A DNA stretch of 64,000 bases, taken from assembly GCA_947476285.1 (NCBI GenBank), contig CANJPU010000012.1:18986-82985 (forward strand), read 5' to 3'. Below are positions 50,841-60,132 of this stretch, in pieces. Within the stretch, counting starts at the first letter, position 1, and each line of letters opens with the position of its first letter. The translations under genes were made by a program, and so were the position numbers. Under the pieces are notes generated by a model. That model was not told the origin of the DNA. It searched no databases and worked only from the letters and a program-made list of their open reading frames with translations. Source of the stretch: Comamonadaceae bacterium (GTDB taxonomy: Bacteria > Pseudomonadota > Gammaproteobacteria > Burkholderiales > Burkholderiaceae_C).

Positions 50841-53028
50841 GCACTGCAGGGGAAGCTTGCGGGTCGAACACGATCAGAGCGTCCACTGCGCGCAAGCTGT
50901 CCTCGTCGCGATTGAGCACAATCAAGGGATTGACCTCCACCTCGCGCACCAGATCACGCTGCGCCACCGCGAAGTCCCCCAGCGCCACCAGCAGCGCCGC
51001 GATCGCATCCAGGTCAGCAGGGCGGCGCCCGCGTGCCCCTTTGAGCAAACCAATTGCAGCCACCTCGTCCATCATGGCACGGGCTTGCGAATGCGTGATG
51101 GGTGCGGGGCGCACCGCCACATCCTTGAATATCTCCACATAGATTCCGCCCAGGCCGAACACCACAGCCGGTCCGAAGGTCGGATCGCGCCGCACCCCCA
51201 GCAGCAACTCGATTCCCCCTGCCGCCATCTCCTGCACCAGCACGAATGCATCGCTGCTTTGCCGCGCCTGCTTGTGCATGCTGGCCATGATCTGCGAGTA
51301 GGCCGCCTCTAGCTGCTGCGGTGTGCGCAAGTCCAGTTGCACCAGGCCCGCATCCGACTTGTGCGCGATGTCTGGGTGAATGCCTTTGAGCACCACGGGG
51401 TAGCCAATTTTCTGTGCTGCAGTCAAGGCTTGCTGTAGATCGCGCGCCTGGCTTTCTCGGGGCAGCGTAAAGCCAATGCGCTGCAGGATCTGCTTGCTCT
51501 CTTCTTCACCCACCACCGCCCTGCCCTTGGCCAACTCAAGCAAGCGGGCGCGCATGCCGGTGTCTTGGCTTTGCGGGCCGGCCACCAACTGCGCAACAGC
51601 GCCGCACTGCCAGTAGCCGGTCAAGGCTGCAGCGCCTCTCGCGCCTGAGCGCTGGCTGTCGAAGATGGGAACCAGGCTCTCGCGCACCATCGCCTTACCA
51701 AGGCCCTCACGCGCGCTTCCGGCCCAGATGACAAGCACCGTCTTGCGCTGCGACTCGGCCTGCGCCAGCAAGTCCCGGCTGACCGAATCGTAGTTCTTCG
51801 CGATGGTGAGAATTGGCACGACGATGTCCACATCCGCGTCTTGCAGCAAGGTCTGCACACAGCGGCCCCAAAGCGCTGGGTCAGATACGGTGCCGCCGGT
51901 CAGGTCCACCGGATTGAGAATCGGCGCCGGGCGCTGCAGATGCACGGCCAGCGCGTCCTGCGTGGCGGCGCTCAGGTCGGCAAAACGCACACCGGCCTGG
52001 CTGGCCAGGTCGGCAAACAAACCGATGTGGCCGCCCGAGATGGACAGCGCGGTAGCGCCGGCGCGCGCACCCGCATGCTTCGGAGCGCCCGCAGCCAGCT
52101 TGCCCGAGCGGCGCAGCTTGGAAAACATCTGCGCAATCTCATACAACTCGTCCAGGTCTTCCACCAGCGTCGCGCCATGATGCGCGCACACCGCCTCGAA
52201 CACCGCCTGCGAGCCTGCGACCGCACCGGTGTGCGACATCACCATGGTCTCGCCCAGCGCAGTGCGACCGCACTTGAGTATCACGACTGGCTTGCCCACA
52301 TGGCGCGCCCGTGCCAGAAATCTCTGGAACGCAGCCCCATCGCGAACACCTTCGATGGTCAGGCAGATCGCGTCGGTTTCATCGTCATCGATCAGCGCCT
52401 GCGACCACTCCACCAAATCCGTGTCAGCTTCGTTGCCGGTGGTCACGATTCGGCTGAAGGCAATGCCCTTCTCATGTGCACCGATCAGCAAAGTGCCAAA
52501 TGCCAGACCGCCGCTCTGGCTGATCAACCCAATGCGACCGGCCGGAAATTCAGGCCACTCCAGCACCGCGGCCGCGGCCAATGCTGTTGAATCGACTGGG
52601 TTGAAAAATCCGATGCAGTTGGGCCCGATCACGCGGGTGCCGGTGCGGCGCGCGAAATCGGTGAGCTGCTGCTGCAGCCGCCTGCCCTCTTCATCGCCGC
52701 GCTCGGCAAAACCAGCACTGGTGACCACCAGCAAGCGCACGCCGCCTTTTTCCTCGCAGGCCTGCAGCACAGGGCCGATGCCGGCAGCGCCGATCGAATA
52801 GACGACGCAGTCCACCGGGCTGGGCACGCTGGCCAGATCAGGGTAGGCCTTGTGGCCCATGATTTGCGCCTGCCGCGCGTTGATCGGAAACAGCGCACCG
52901 GTGTAGCCGTGACGTACCAGGCAGGGAAAAATTCGGCCGCTGAATTTGGCGGGATCGGCCGATGCGCCGATCACGGCGACGGACCGGGGCGTGAGCAGAG
53001 GCAGCAGAGACCGATTGCCGCCCGTCAA
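50827..53028 (-). CDS. NDP-forming acyl-CoA synthetase (acetate-CoA ligase family)
   Basis: A 733-residue fused ADP-forming acyl-CoA synthetase. CoA-binding TPRSVAVIGASADPAKFSGR, ligase phospho-histidine in VMSHTGAVAGSQAV, and ATP-grasp GIHPDIAHKSDAGLVQLDL, FGLGGIYVEIFKD, EVEVNPLIV. It would activate the imported acid. Last gene of the 62.5-50.8 kb operon, coupled by ATGA to the second Bug gene. It is clearly related to but not a recent copy of the 40.1-kb homologue. Confidence 0.87.
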   Translation of the reverse strand: MTGGNRSLLPLLTPRSVAVIGASADPAKFSGRIFPCLVRHGYTGALFPINARQAQIMGHKAYPDLASVPSPVDCVVYSIGAAGIGPVLQACEEKGGVRLLVVTSAGFAERGDEEGRRLQQQLTDFARRTGTRVIGPNCIGFFNPVDSTALAAAAVLEWPEFPAGRIGLISQSGGLAFGTLLIGAHEKGIAFSRIVTTGNEADTDLVEWSQALIDDDETDAICLTIEGVRDGAAFQRFLARARHVGKPVVILKCGRTALGETMVMSHTGAVAGSQAVFEAVCAHHGATLVEDLDELYEIAQMFSKLRRSGKLAAGAPKHAGARAGATALSISGGHIGLFADLASQAGVRFADLSAATQDALAVHLQRPAPILNPVDLTGGTVSDPALWGRCVQTLLQDADVDIVVPILTIAKNYDSVSRDLLAQAESQRKTVLVIWAGSAREGLGKAMVRESLVPIFDSQRSGARGAAALTGYWQCGAVAQLVAGPQSQDTGMRARLLELAKGRAVVGEEESKQILQRIGFTLPRESQARDLQQALTAAQKIGYPVVLKGIHPDIAHKSDAGLVQLDLRTPQQLEAAYSQIMASMHKQARQSSDAFVLVQEMAAGGIELLLGVRRDPTFGPAVVFGLGGIYVEIFKDVAVRPAPITHSQARAMMDEVAAIGLLKGARGRRPADLDAIAALLVALGDFAVAQRDLVREVEVNPLIVLNRDEDSLRAVDALIVFDPQASPAVLSSP

Positions 53029-54032
53029 TTGGACGCCTTCGGATCGATCCCCGCCGTCTTGGCCGCTGCTGCGAAACGGGCGAGGTCGTCCTTGATCTTG
53101 AGTGCGAATTGATCGGGGCTGGACACCTCGATGTCGCTGCCTCGGCTTTTGATCATCTCGGCAAACTCGGGCTGCTTCATCACCGCAGAGATGTCTTCAT
53201 AGATCTGCTGCACGATGGCGCGTGGCGTGCCGGCGGGCGCCATCACGCCGTACCAGGAGTTGACTTCAAAACCCGGAAACTGCTCGGAGATCGCCGGCAA
53301 GTCAGGCAGCATGCCTGCCCGCTTGGTGGTGCTCACCGCCAGTGCGCGCAGCTTGCCGTTGGCCAGCAGCGGCGAAGCCACCGAAATGCCGACGAAGGCC
53401 ATGTTGATGTGGCCGCCCAGCAAGTCTGTAATCACCGGGCCTGCGCCTTTGTAGGGTGCATGCAGCAACTGAATTTTCGCCAGCGAATTGAGCATCTCGC
53501 CAGCCACATGCGAGATGCTGCCCGAGCCGACCGAACCATAGCTGATCTTGTTGGGTTGCAACTTGGCGGCGTTCACCAGATCCTGCAGATTTCGAAACGG
53601 CAGATTGGGATTGATGGCCAGCACCATGGGCCCGGAGACAAGCTGCGTCACCGGCGTGAAGTCGCGCACGGAATCGTATGGCATGTTGGCCATGGTGGAG
53701 GGCAAGATCGCAATCTCGCCCACATTGCACATCAGCAGCGTGTAGCCATCGGGCGCCGACTTGGCCACCATGTCCGAGCCAATGGTTGCCGAGCCGCCGG
53801 CCTTGTTCTCCACAATCACCGGTTGGCCCCAGCGTTCGCTCAGTTTTTGCGCCAAGGGACGGGCCATCGCATCAACCGGCCCACCTGGCGAGAAAGGCAC
53901 AATGACACGCACCGGCCTGCTGGGAAAGCGCCCTGCAGCCTGGCCCCATGCCAGCGGCGAGATGCCGCTGATCAGCGCGCCAGCGGCCCCGGCCAGTAGC
54001 GTGCGCCGGCCTTGATGTGTTGATCGATCCAT
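53025..54032 (-). CDS. Bug-family (TctC) solute-binding protein with Tat-like signal
   Basis: A 335-residue receptor of the same family as the 49.9-kb gene: FPSRPVRVIVPFSPGGPVDA, SAPDGYTLLMCNVGEI, APYKGAGPVITDLLGGHINM. The N-terminus has GRRTLLAGAAGALISG, a twin-arginine pattern not seen in the other copy. Being inside the operon, it probably binds the pathway's starting acid or a related one. Confidence 0.88.
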   Translation of the reverse strand: MDRSTHQGRRTLLAGAAGALISGISPLAWGQAAGRFPSRPVRVIVPFSPGGPVDAMARPLAQKLSERWGQPVIVENKAGGSATIGSDMVAKSAPDGYTLLMCNVGEIAILPSTMANMPYDSVRDFTPVTQLVSGPMVLAINPNLPFRNLQDLVNAAKLQPNKISYGSVGSGSISHVAGEMLNSLAKIQLLHAPYKGAGPVITDLLGGHINMAFVGISVASPLLANGKLRALAVSTTKRAGMLPDLPAISEQFPGFEVNSWYGVMAPAGTPRAIVQQIYEDISAVMKQPEFAEMIKSRGSDIEVSSPDQFALKIKDDLARFAAAAKTAGIDPKASN

Positions 54033-54094
54033 CGTGTGTCTCCTTGCCTCAGCCTATGAACCGCCGCCCTCAAGTAGGGCAGCACCCGCAATGC

Positions 54095-55243
54095 TCAGCC
54101 CGGAAGCTGCAGCACCAACTTGGACATGATGTTGCGCTGAACTTCACTGGACCCACCGCCAATGGTGGTGGGCCGTGCCAGATAGTAGATGCCCAGGATG
54201 TCCATTGGCAAGCCGTCGAACACCTGCTCATCGCGGGTGCCGCCCAGGCCTTGCGCGGCTTCGAGCATGGCCTCGGTGATGCGCTGCACGGTCTCGGTGG
54301 CAAACAGCTTGAGCATGGAGACCTCGGGCGGCAAGACGCCGCCGCTGCGCACGATGTCGCAAAAGCGCTCATAGAGCGCGCCCAGGTCTTCCACATCCAG
54401 CCGTAGCTGGGTGAAGCGATCCACGAAGCAGGCATCGCGCATCAGCCCGTGGGCCTGCCCGATGGCGCGCAAACGCTCCAGCGCGAACAGGCAATGCCGT
54501 GGGTTGCCCACCAGCAGGCGCTCAAAGCCGACCAGTGCCTTGGACACCGTCCAGCCTTTGTTGAGCTCGCCCACCAGATTGGCCCGCGGCACGCGCACAT
54601 TGTCGAAGAAGACCTCGCAAAACGATTGATTGCCCGACAGATTTTGAATGCCACGCACCGTGACGCCCGGTGCCTTCAGGTCGATCAGCAGCATGCTGAT
54701 GCCCTCTTGTTTCTTCACGGTCTTGTCGGTGCGCACCAGGGCGAACATCTGGTTGCAGCTCAGGCACCAACTGGTCCATATCTTCTGACCATTGACCACG
54801 AACTCATCGCCGTCCAATACGGCCTCGGTGCGCAGCGATGCGAGGTCGGAGCCGGCATTGGGTTCGGAATAGCCCTGCGCCCAGCGGTGCTCGCCCGAAA
54901 GAATTTTTGGCAGGTACTCGCGCTTTTGCGCCGGCGTGCCAAACTCGATCAGCACCGGCCCCAGCAAGACAATGCCGCCGAAATCCGGCCCGCGCGACAC
55001 ATCAAGGCGCTCTTCATGAAAGATCAACTGCTTGGTGGCGTCCAGGCCCATGCCGCCATGTTCGGCGGGCCATGAAGGCGCGGCCCAGCCCTTGGCATAC
55101 AGCTTGGGCCACCAGTCCTTCACCTCGTCCCAGGTCAGGTAGCGCCACACATTGCGCAACTCGGCAGGGTAGTTGCGGTCGTAGAAGTCCCGCACCTGCG
55201 CGCGGAAACTCTCGTTGTCCATCGAATTCCAGTCGGTCGTCAT
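54095..55243 (-). CDS. acyl-CoA dehydrogenase
   Basis: A 382-residue flavin dehydrogenase: GWAAPSWPAEHGGMGLDATK, GYSEPNAGSDLASLRTEA (FAD/substrate loop), QKIWTSWCLSCNQMF and the C-terminal GTRDEQVFDG...IGGGSSEVQRNIM. The long N-terminal segment and the lack of the glutamate in the usual place resemble ACADs acting on bulky or branched substrates. Adjacent to a second ACAD in the operon, so the two may form a heteromer. Confidence 0.87.
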   Translation of the reverse strand: MTTDWNSMDNESFRAQVRDFYDRNYPAELRNVWRYLTWDEVKDWWPKLYAKGWAAPSWPAEHGGMGLDATKQLIFHEERLDVSRGPDFGGIVLLGPVLIEFGTPAQKREYLPKILSGEHRWAQGYSEPNAGSDLASLRTEAVLDGDEFVVNGQKIWTSWCLSCNQMFALVRTDKTVKKQEGISMLLIDLKAPGVTVRGIQNLSGNQSFCEVFFDNVRVPRANLVGELNKGWTVSKALVGFERLLVGNPRHCLFALERLRAIGQAHGLMRDACFVDRFTQLRLDVEDLGALYERFCDIVRSGGVLPPEVSMLKLFATETVQRITEAMLEAAQGLGGTRDEQVFDGLPMDILGIYYLARPTTIGGGSSEVQRNIMSKLVLQLPG

Positions 55244-55261
55244 GGCGTGTTCAACCCCGGT

Positions 55262-56383
55262 TCAATGTTTTGGCTTCAAGGGCGCGAGCCGCGCGTAGCG
55301 GCTGCGGTGGGCGGTGGCATTGCCAAGCCACGCAGACAAGAGCAGCGAGCGCTTGACATACAGGCCCACATCGCATTCGTCAGTCCAGCCGATCGCGCCG
55401 TGCATCTGTATCGACTCATTCGAGATTTTCAGGGCCGCCTGCGAACAGCGCGCCTTGGCACGGCTTGCAGCGGCCGCACGCAAGGCAGGGCTGGCAGCCG
55501 CATCCCACTGATGCAGAGCCCCTGTCAGCGCGGCTTCGCACAACTCTTGCTGCAGGTACAAGTCCACCGCACGATGCTGCAAGCCCTGGAAGCTGCCGAT
55601 GGGTTTGCCAAATTGGGTGCGGGTGCGCAGATAGGCCAAGGTGATTTGCAAGCAGGCCGATGCCGTGCCGTGCAACTCGCCCGCCGCAACGAGCCGAGCC
55701 GCATCGAGCGCCTCATCCAGAAACTGCAGGTCAGCGCCTGGCGTGCGCAGCAACTGTGCCGGTGCACGCTGGAGCAACACCCTGGCCTGGGTGCTGGCAT
55801 CGGCCAGTCTGGCGCAAGAGATCGTCACGCCCTGATTGCCCGTGACCCAGTAGAGGCCCACACCGTCGGGGCTGCTGGCAGTAACGATCAAGCCATCGGC
55901 CACCTCGGCATAAGGCACACAGCACTTGCTGCCGGTGAGAAAGTAGCTGCCTTGCTCCTGCGTCGCCGTCACTGCCACTGGCTGCGCATCGACCTGACCC
56001 ACGTCTTCCTGCCAGGCCAGTGTGGGCAGGGTCTGCCCGGCGCACAGCGCAGGCAGCAAACTCTGTTTCAGGGCCTCGTTGTCGGATGCCACCAGGCATT
56101 GCGCTGCAAGCACGGCACAGGCGTTGAGCGGCTCTGGCAGTATCGAGCCGGCCAGGCGGCGTGCCACTGCCAGCATCTCGCGCAGACCCAGGCCAAGGCC
56201 GCCGTATTGTGGCGGTACCAAGATGCCCAGCCAACCCAGCTCGGCCATCTCACGCCAGACCTTCCGGTCAAAGCCGCCTGCCAAGTCGCGCACCTCGCGC
56301 GCGCGCCGGGTGCCCAGGCGCCCAGCTGCGAATGCATCGACCGCTTGCTCAAGCTCGCGAACGAGGCTCTCATCACTGCTCAT
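55262..56383 (-). CDS. acyl-CoA dehydrogenase-like protein, divergent partner
   Basis: A 373-residue ACAD-fold protein with weaker motifs: ELGWLGILVPPQYGGLGLGL, LTGSKCCVPYAEVADGLIVT, a C-terminal KISNESIQMHGAIGWTDECD. Pairs of one canonical and one divergent ACAD gene side by side encode alpha2beta2 enzymes in steroid and side-chain degradation; the same may hold here. 18 bp from the previous ACAD. Confidence 0.82.
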   Translation of the reverse strand: MSSDESLVRELEQAVDAFAAGRLGTRRAREVRDLAGGFDRKVWREMAELGWLGILVPPQYGGLGLGLREMLAVARRLAGSILPEPLNACAVLAAQCLVASDNEALKQSLLPALCAGQTLPTLAWQEDVGQVDAQPVAVTATQEQGSYFLTGSKCCVPYAEVADGLIVTASSPDGVGLYWVTGNQGVTISCARLADASTQARVLLQRAPAQLLRTPGADLQFLDEALDAARLVAAGELHGTASACLQITLAYLRTRTQFGKPIGSFQGLQHRAVDLYLQQELCEAALTGALHQWDAAASPALRAAAASRAKARCSQAALKISNESIQMHGAIGWTDECDVGLYVKRSLLLSAWLGNATAHRSRYARLAPLKPKH

Positions 56384-56401
56384 GTTGTTGCTCCAGCGGC
56401 C

Positions 56402-57556
56402 TCATAAAGATGCTTGCGTGCCCAGCACCACGGTGGATTGGGCCGACAGCACGCCGCCGTTGCCGTGACACAGGGCCACGTTCGCATCGGCAACTTGCCG
56501 TTCACCGCATTCGCCGCGCAGTTGGCGGGTGGCCTCGATCAAGGTGAATATGCCGTACATGCCCGGATGCACACACGACAATCCGCCGCCGTTGGTGTTG
56601 ACTGCCAGGCGGCCGCCCGGCGCAAGGCCGCCGTTGGCCACGAAAGCACCGCCTTCGCCCTTGGCGCAAAAGCCCAGGTCCTCCAGGAACAAGATGGTGT
56701 TGATGGTGAAGGCATCGTAGAGCTGCACGACATCCACATCACTTGGTGACAAGCCGGCCATTGCAAACGCCTGCGGTCCCGACTGCGCCGCGCCGGTCAC
56801 GGTGAGATCGTGCATCGATGAGATCGACAAATGCGTGGTGGCACTGCCACCGCCCAGCACATACACCGGCGGACGCAGCATGTCACGCGCACGCTCGGCC
56901 CGCACCATCACCACGGCACCGGCGCCATCGGTCACCAGGCAGCAGTCGCGCGCGCCCAGCGGATCGCAGACCCTGCGTGCGGACAGCACTTGTTCGATGG
57001 ACAAGGGCCCGCGCGAGAAGGCTTCGGGATTGAGCTGTGCCCACTTGCGTGCGGCCACCGCCACTTCGGCCAGGTGCTCGGGTGTGGTGCCGTACTGGAA
57101 CATGTGCCGCTGCGCCGCCAGGGCATACATCGACACCGGATAGCGCGGCCGATGCGGTGCCTCATAGGGGCTGAGTTCGGCCATCGACTTGAGCTTGCCA
57201 TGCGCCGTGCGCTGGTTGCTGCCATAGCAGATCACCGCCACCGAACACAGGCCCGCATCCAGCGCCAGCGCAGCATGCGTGGCATGGTCCAGGAAGGACG
57301 CGCCGCCATGGCGCGTGGTGTCCATGAAACGCGGATGAATGCCCATGTACTCGGCCGCCAGCAAAGACGGCGATGTGGCGAAGGCAGACACAGTGAGCAG
57401 GCCATCGACTTCGCTCTTGTGAATGCCGGCATCGGCCAGCGCCTTGGCCACGGCCTCGATCTGGATCTCCATGGCGGTGCGGCCAGGCGCTTCGCCGCAG
57501 CCGGCCAGGCCCACACCCACAATTGCGGCGGCACCGCGCAGACGATGCGCGCTCAT
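56402..57556 (-). CDS. SCP2-type thiolase
   Basis: A 384-residue thiolase-like protein of the SCP-x/SCP2 thiolase group: AAIVGVGLAGCGEAPGRTAM, RHGGASFLDHATHAALALDA, GLSPSDVDVVQLYDAFTINTI, NTNGGGLSCVHPGMYGIF and the C-terminal ALCHGNGGVLSAQSTVVL. The active-site histidine motif is present; the first cysteine position is unclear. Such proteins pair with Zn-ribbon/OB-fold partners and perform retro-aldol or thiolytic cleavage of branched CoA thioesters. Confidence 0.86.
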   Translation of the reverse strand: MSAHRLRGAAAIVGVGLAGCGEAPGRTAMEIQIEAVAKALADAGIHKSEVDGLLTVSAFATSPSLLAAEYMGIHPRFMDTTRHGGASFLDHATHAALALDAGLCSVAVICYGSNQRTAHGKLKSMAELSPYEAPHRPRYPVSMYALAAQRHMFQYGTTPEHLAEVAVAARKWAQLNPEAFSRGPLSIEQVLSARRVCDPLGARDCCLVTDGAGAVVMVRAERARDMLRPPVYVLGGGSATTHLSISSMHDLTVTGAAQSGPQAFAMAGLSPSDVDVVQLYDAFTINTILFLEDLGFCAKGEGGAFVANGGLAPGGRLAVNTNGGGLSCVHPGMYGIFTLIEATRQLRGECGERQVADANVALCHGNGGVLSAQSTVVLGTQASL

Positions 57557-57966
57557 GGCGCACCCCCTTGCGTCTTCGCATCCCAGACCACGATTGCTTT
57601 TCCGTCCTGCCGCTCAATGCGTGCCGACACGGCCATACCGATGCGAACCGCATGTGCATGCACGCCTTGCACACAGCCCATCATGCGCACGCCTTCTTCC
57701 AGATCGATCAGAGACAGGTTGCGATCGCCACCATCTTCGGGCTTGTTACGGATGATGGTCGCCGAATAAACCGTGCCGCGCCCGCAGGGGCGCACCCACT
57801 CAAGCCGGTCAGAGCCGCAGTGCACGCACTGGGTGCGCGGATAAAACACATGCTTGGCGCAGGCAGCGCAGCGCTGTATCGTGAAGTTGCCTGCGTCAAG
57901 CTGTTCAAACCAGTGCCGCTCAGGTCCTGCGGCGGGCACTGCCACCGGTGTTGACTCGTCCTGCAT
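57553..57966 (-). CDS. Zn-ribbon/OB-fold partner of the thiolase (DUF35)
   Basis: A 137-residue DUF35-type protein with zinc ribbon C33-x2-C36-x10-C47-x2-C50 and an OB fold (LEWVRPCGRGTVYSATII to VSARIERQDGKAIVVW). These form complexes with SCP2-like thiolases or aldolases. ATG 57966 has AAGGAG 5 nt upstream; its stop overlaps the thiolase start (ATGA). Confidence 0.88.
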   Translation of the reverse strand: MQDESTPVAVPAAGPERHWFEQLDAGNFTIQRCAACAKHVFYPRTQCVHCGSDRLEWVRPCGRGTVYSATIIRNKPEDGGDRNLSLIDLEEGVRMMGCVQGVHAHAVRIGMAVSARIERQDGKAIVVWDAKTQGGAP

Positions 57967-57994
57967 CGATTCTCCTTCGCGGGCCGCCTTGTGA

Positions 57995-58876
57995 TCAGTC
58001 GATCTCAGCCAAACCGTTGTTGAGCACGACCACATTGCGCTCCAGGGAAGAGCACCTGAATGACACGGTGCCACCGTGGCGCCAGATTTCGGTGCGCAGC
58101 GTCTCACCCGGGTAGAACACCGAGCTGAAGCGACAGCGCAGGAGCTTGAGGCGCGCGGGGTTCGTCTCGCAGCAGGTCTGCAACATCACCTTGCCGACCA
58201 CGCCATAGGTGCCCAGACCGTGCAGGATCGGACGCGGGAAGCCCACCGCAGCCGCAGCCACCGGGTCCACATGAATCGGATGGCGATCGGCGCACAGGCG
58301 ATACATCAAGGCCTGCTGCCGCAAGGTGGCGGTGTCGTGGACCTGGTGCGCTGGTTCATCGGGGATTGGGTGGACAGCCGGTGGCGGTGGGTCCGACACC
58401 TGTCGTCCATCGGCGCCGCCGCCTTCGCTGTAGCCGCCATCCGCGCGGCAGAAGTTGACCTGCTCCAGCGTGGCGATGGCTTCGCCGCTTTGCGCGTCGC
58501 GCAGCACCCGCTCCTGCACGAAGACCGCCCCTCTGCCTTTGCCCTTGTCGGTCACGCTGCTGACGCGGCTCTTGCCGACCACAGTGCCGGCGGGCGCCAG
58601 CGGCTTGTGAAAGCGCACGGTCTGTTCGCCATGCAGAACCTTGAGCCAATCAATGCCGGTGCGCGGGTCGGCAATCCACATGCCCGGATAGCTCAGCACC
58701 ACCGCCATGGTGGGCGCCGCCACCAGATCGCGCTCATAGACAAAGGGCAATTGGCGCAAGTCCGTCGGATCAGCGCCGAAGCCGACCGACAAGGCGTAGG
58801 ACATCGTGTCCTTCTCGGTGTAGGTCTGCCTCACATCCTCGAAAGGCCAGTTCTTCAATACGTTGCTGTCCAGCAT
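57995..58876 (-). CDS. MaoC-like (R)-enoyl-CoA hydratase, double hot-dog
   Basis: A 293-residue double hot-dog hydratase like the hydratase-2 domain of multifunctional enzyme 2. The catalytic motif YRLCADRHPIHVDPVAAAAV followed by GFPRPILHGLGTYG supplies the D/H dyad. The N-terminal repeat (LSYPGMWIADPRTGIDWLKV) is the degenerate half. It adds water to enoyl-CoA to give the (R)-3-hydroxy product. Confidence 0.87.
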   Translation of the reverse strand: MLDSNVLKNWPFEDVRQTYTEKDTMSYALSVGFGADPTDLRQLPFVYERDLVAAPTMAVVLSYPGMWIADPRTGIDWLKVLHGEQTVRFHKPLAPAGTVVGKSRVSSVTDKGKGRGAVFVQERVLRDAQSGEAIATLEQVNFCRADGGYSEGGGADGRQVSDPPPPAVHPIPDEPAHQVHDTATLRQQALMYRLCADRHPIHVDPVAAAAVGFPRPILHGLGTYGVVGKVMLQTCCETNPARLKLLRCRFSSVFYPGETLRTEIWRHGGTVSFRCSSLERNVVVLNNGLAEID

Positions 58877-58919
58877 GCTTGCTCCTCTTTTCTATTGCCT
58901 CTGCGCAGACAAACCGCGC

Positions 58920-60131
58920 CTACCAGATCACTTTTTCCTCGATCAGTTGCGCGATCTGCGCGCGGTCCAGGCCGAGTATCTCTCCATAAACATATTCATT
59001 GTGCTCGCCCAGGCCCGGCGTCCAGCCGCCGCCCACGGCAGGCGTCGCATCAAAGCGCCAGGGCGGCCCCACCACGTTGCGCTGCGCGCCATCGGGTCCA
59101 TGCGCCCGAGTGATCACGCCGCGCGCATGCAGTTGGGCATCTTCGACCAGATCTTTGCTGGTGCACGACGGAAAGGCCGGCACGCCAGCCGCCTGCAAGC
59201 TGGCGGTGACTTCCTCGCGGCTTTGCCCAAGGGTCCAATGCCCCAAGGCCTCATCGAGTGCATGGCGGTTCTCAAAACGCAGCGTTTGCGTGACGAAGCG
59301 GCCATCGCTCGCCCATGTTGCGCCGCTCGCGCCTGCCGCGCGTACCAGGCCCTGCCACTCTTGTTCGTCGGCCACTGCGATGCTCACCCACGCGTCCTCG
59401 CCCTTGCAGCGGTACACGTTGTGCGGTGCGCAGCCCGGCATGTCATTGCCGCGCCGATGCTGCGCCACGCCGGTCAAGGCCTGTTCCAGCAAGGCATCAC
59501 CAATGAAGGACATCGCCACTTCGCGTGCCGCCACATCCACATGCTGGCCGCGCCCGGTGCGCTTGCGGGCCACGCAGGCGGCCAGCACCGCGTTGGCTGC
59601 CGCCAGCCCCGTGCTGTGGTCCATGACATGGCGCACCTCGACCGGTGGCCCGTCCTCGTAGCCAGTGAGTGCGCCCAGGCCACCGGCCGCGCCAAACAGG
59701 GGCGCATAGCCGGCGTGGGACGATTCAGGCCCGGTCTGCCCCGCTGCCGACACAGAGAGCATGATGATGTCGGGCTTGATGCGCGAGAGCGTGGGGTAAT
59801 CGAGCCCCAGCCGTTTCATCACGCCCGGGCGAAAACTCTCGGCCACCACATCGCTGGCCGCGACCAGCTTGCGTGCCAGCTCCGCGCCCTTGGCGGTCTT
59901 GAGGTTCATGCACACCGACAGCTTGCCGGCACTGACCTGATCGAAAGTGGCGGCCTCCATGCGGCCGTACACCGGATGGGGTTTGCGAAAGATGTCCAGC
60001 CGCCCGGCCGTCTCGATCTTGATGCACTCAGCCCCCAGCATGGTGAGCATCTCGGTGCAGTACGGCCCGGCCGCGTGCAAGGTGAAATCGGCAATGCGCA
60101 GGCCTTTGAGTGGTGCAGATTTTGTTTGCAT
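58920..60131 (-). CDS. CaiB/BaiF family III CoA-transferase
   Basis: A 403-residue CoA-transferase: LRIADFTLHAAGPYCTEMLT, ECIKIETAGRLDIFRKP, ESFRPGVMKRLGLDYPTLSR, and the aspartate region FGAAGGLGALTGYEDGPPVE. Tandem with the next gene (1-bp gap), so the two may form a heterodimeric transferase. Confidence 0.87.
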   Translation of the reverse strand: MQTKSAPLKGLRIADFTLHAAGPYCTEMLTMLGAECIKIETAGRLDIFRKPHPVYGRMEAATFDQVSAGKLSVCMNLKTAKGAELARKLVAASDVVAESFRPGVMKRLGLDYPTLSRIKPDIIMLSVSAAGQTGPESSHAGYAPLFGAAGGLGALTGYEDGPPVEVRHVMDHSTGLAAANAVLAACVARKRTGRGQHVDVAAREVAMSFIGDALLEQALTGVAQHRRGNDMPGCAPHNVYRCKGEDAWVSIAVADEQEWQGLVRAAGASGATWASDGRFVTQTLRFENRHALDEALGHWTLGQSREEVTASLQAAGVPAFPSCTSKDLVEDAQLHARGVITRAHGPDGAQRNVVGPPWRFDATPAVGGGWTPGLGEHNEYVYGEILGLDRAQIAQLIEEKVIW

Positions 60132-60132
60132 C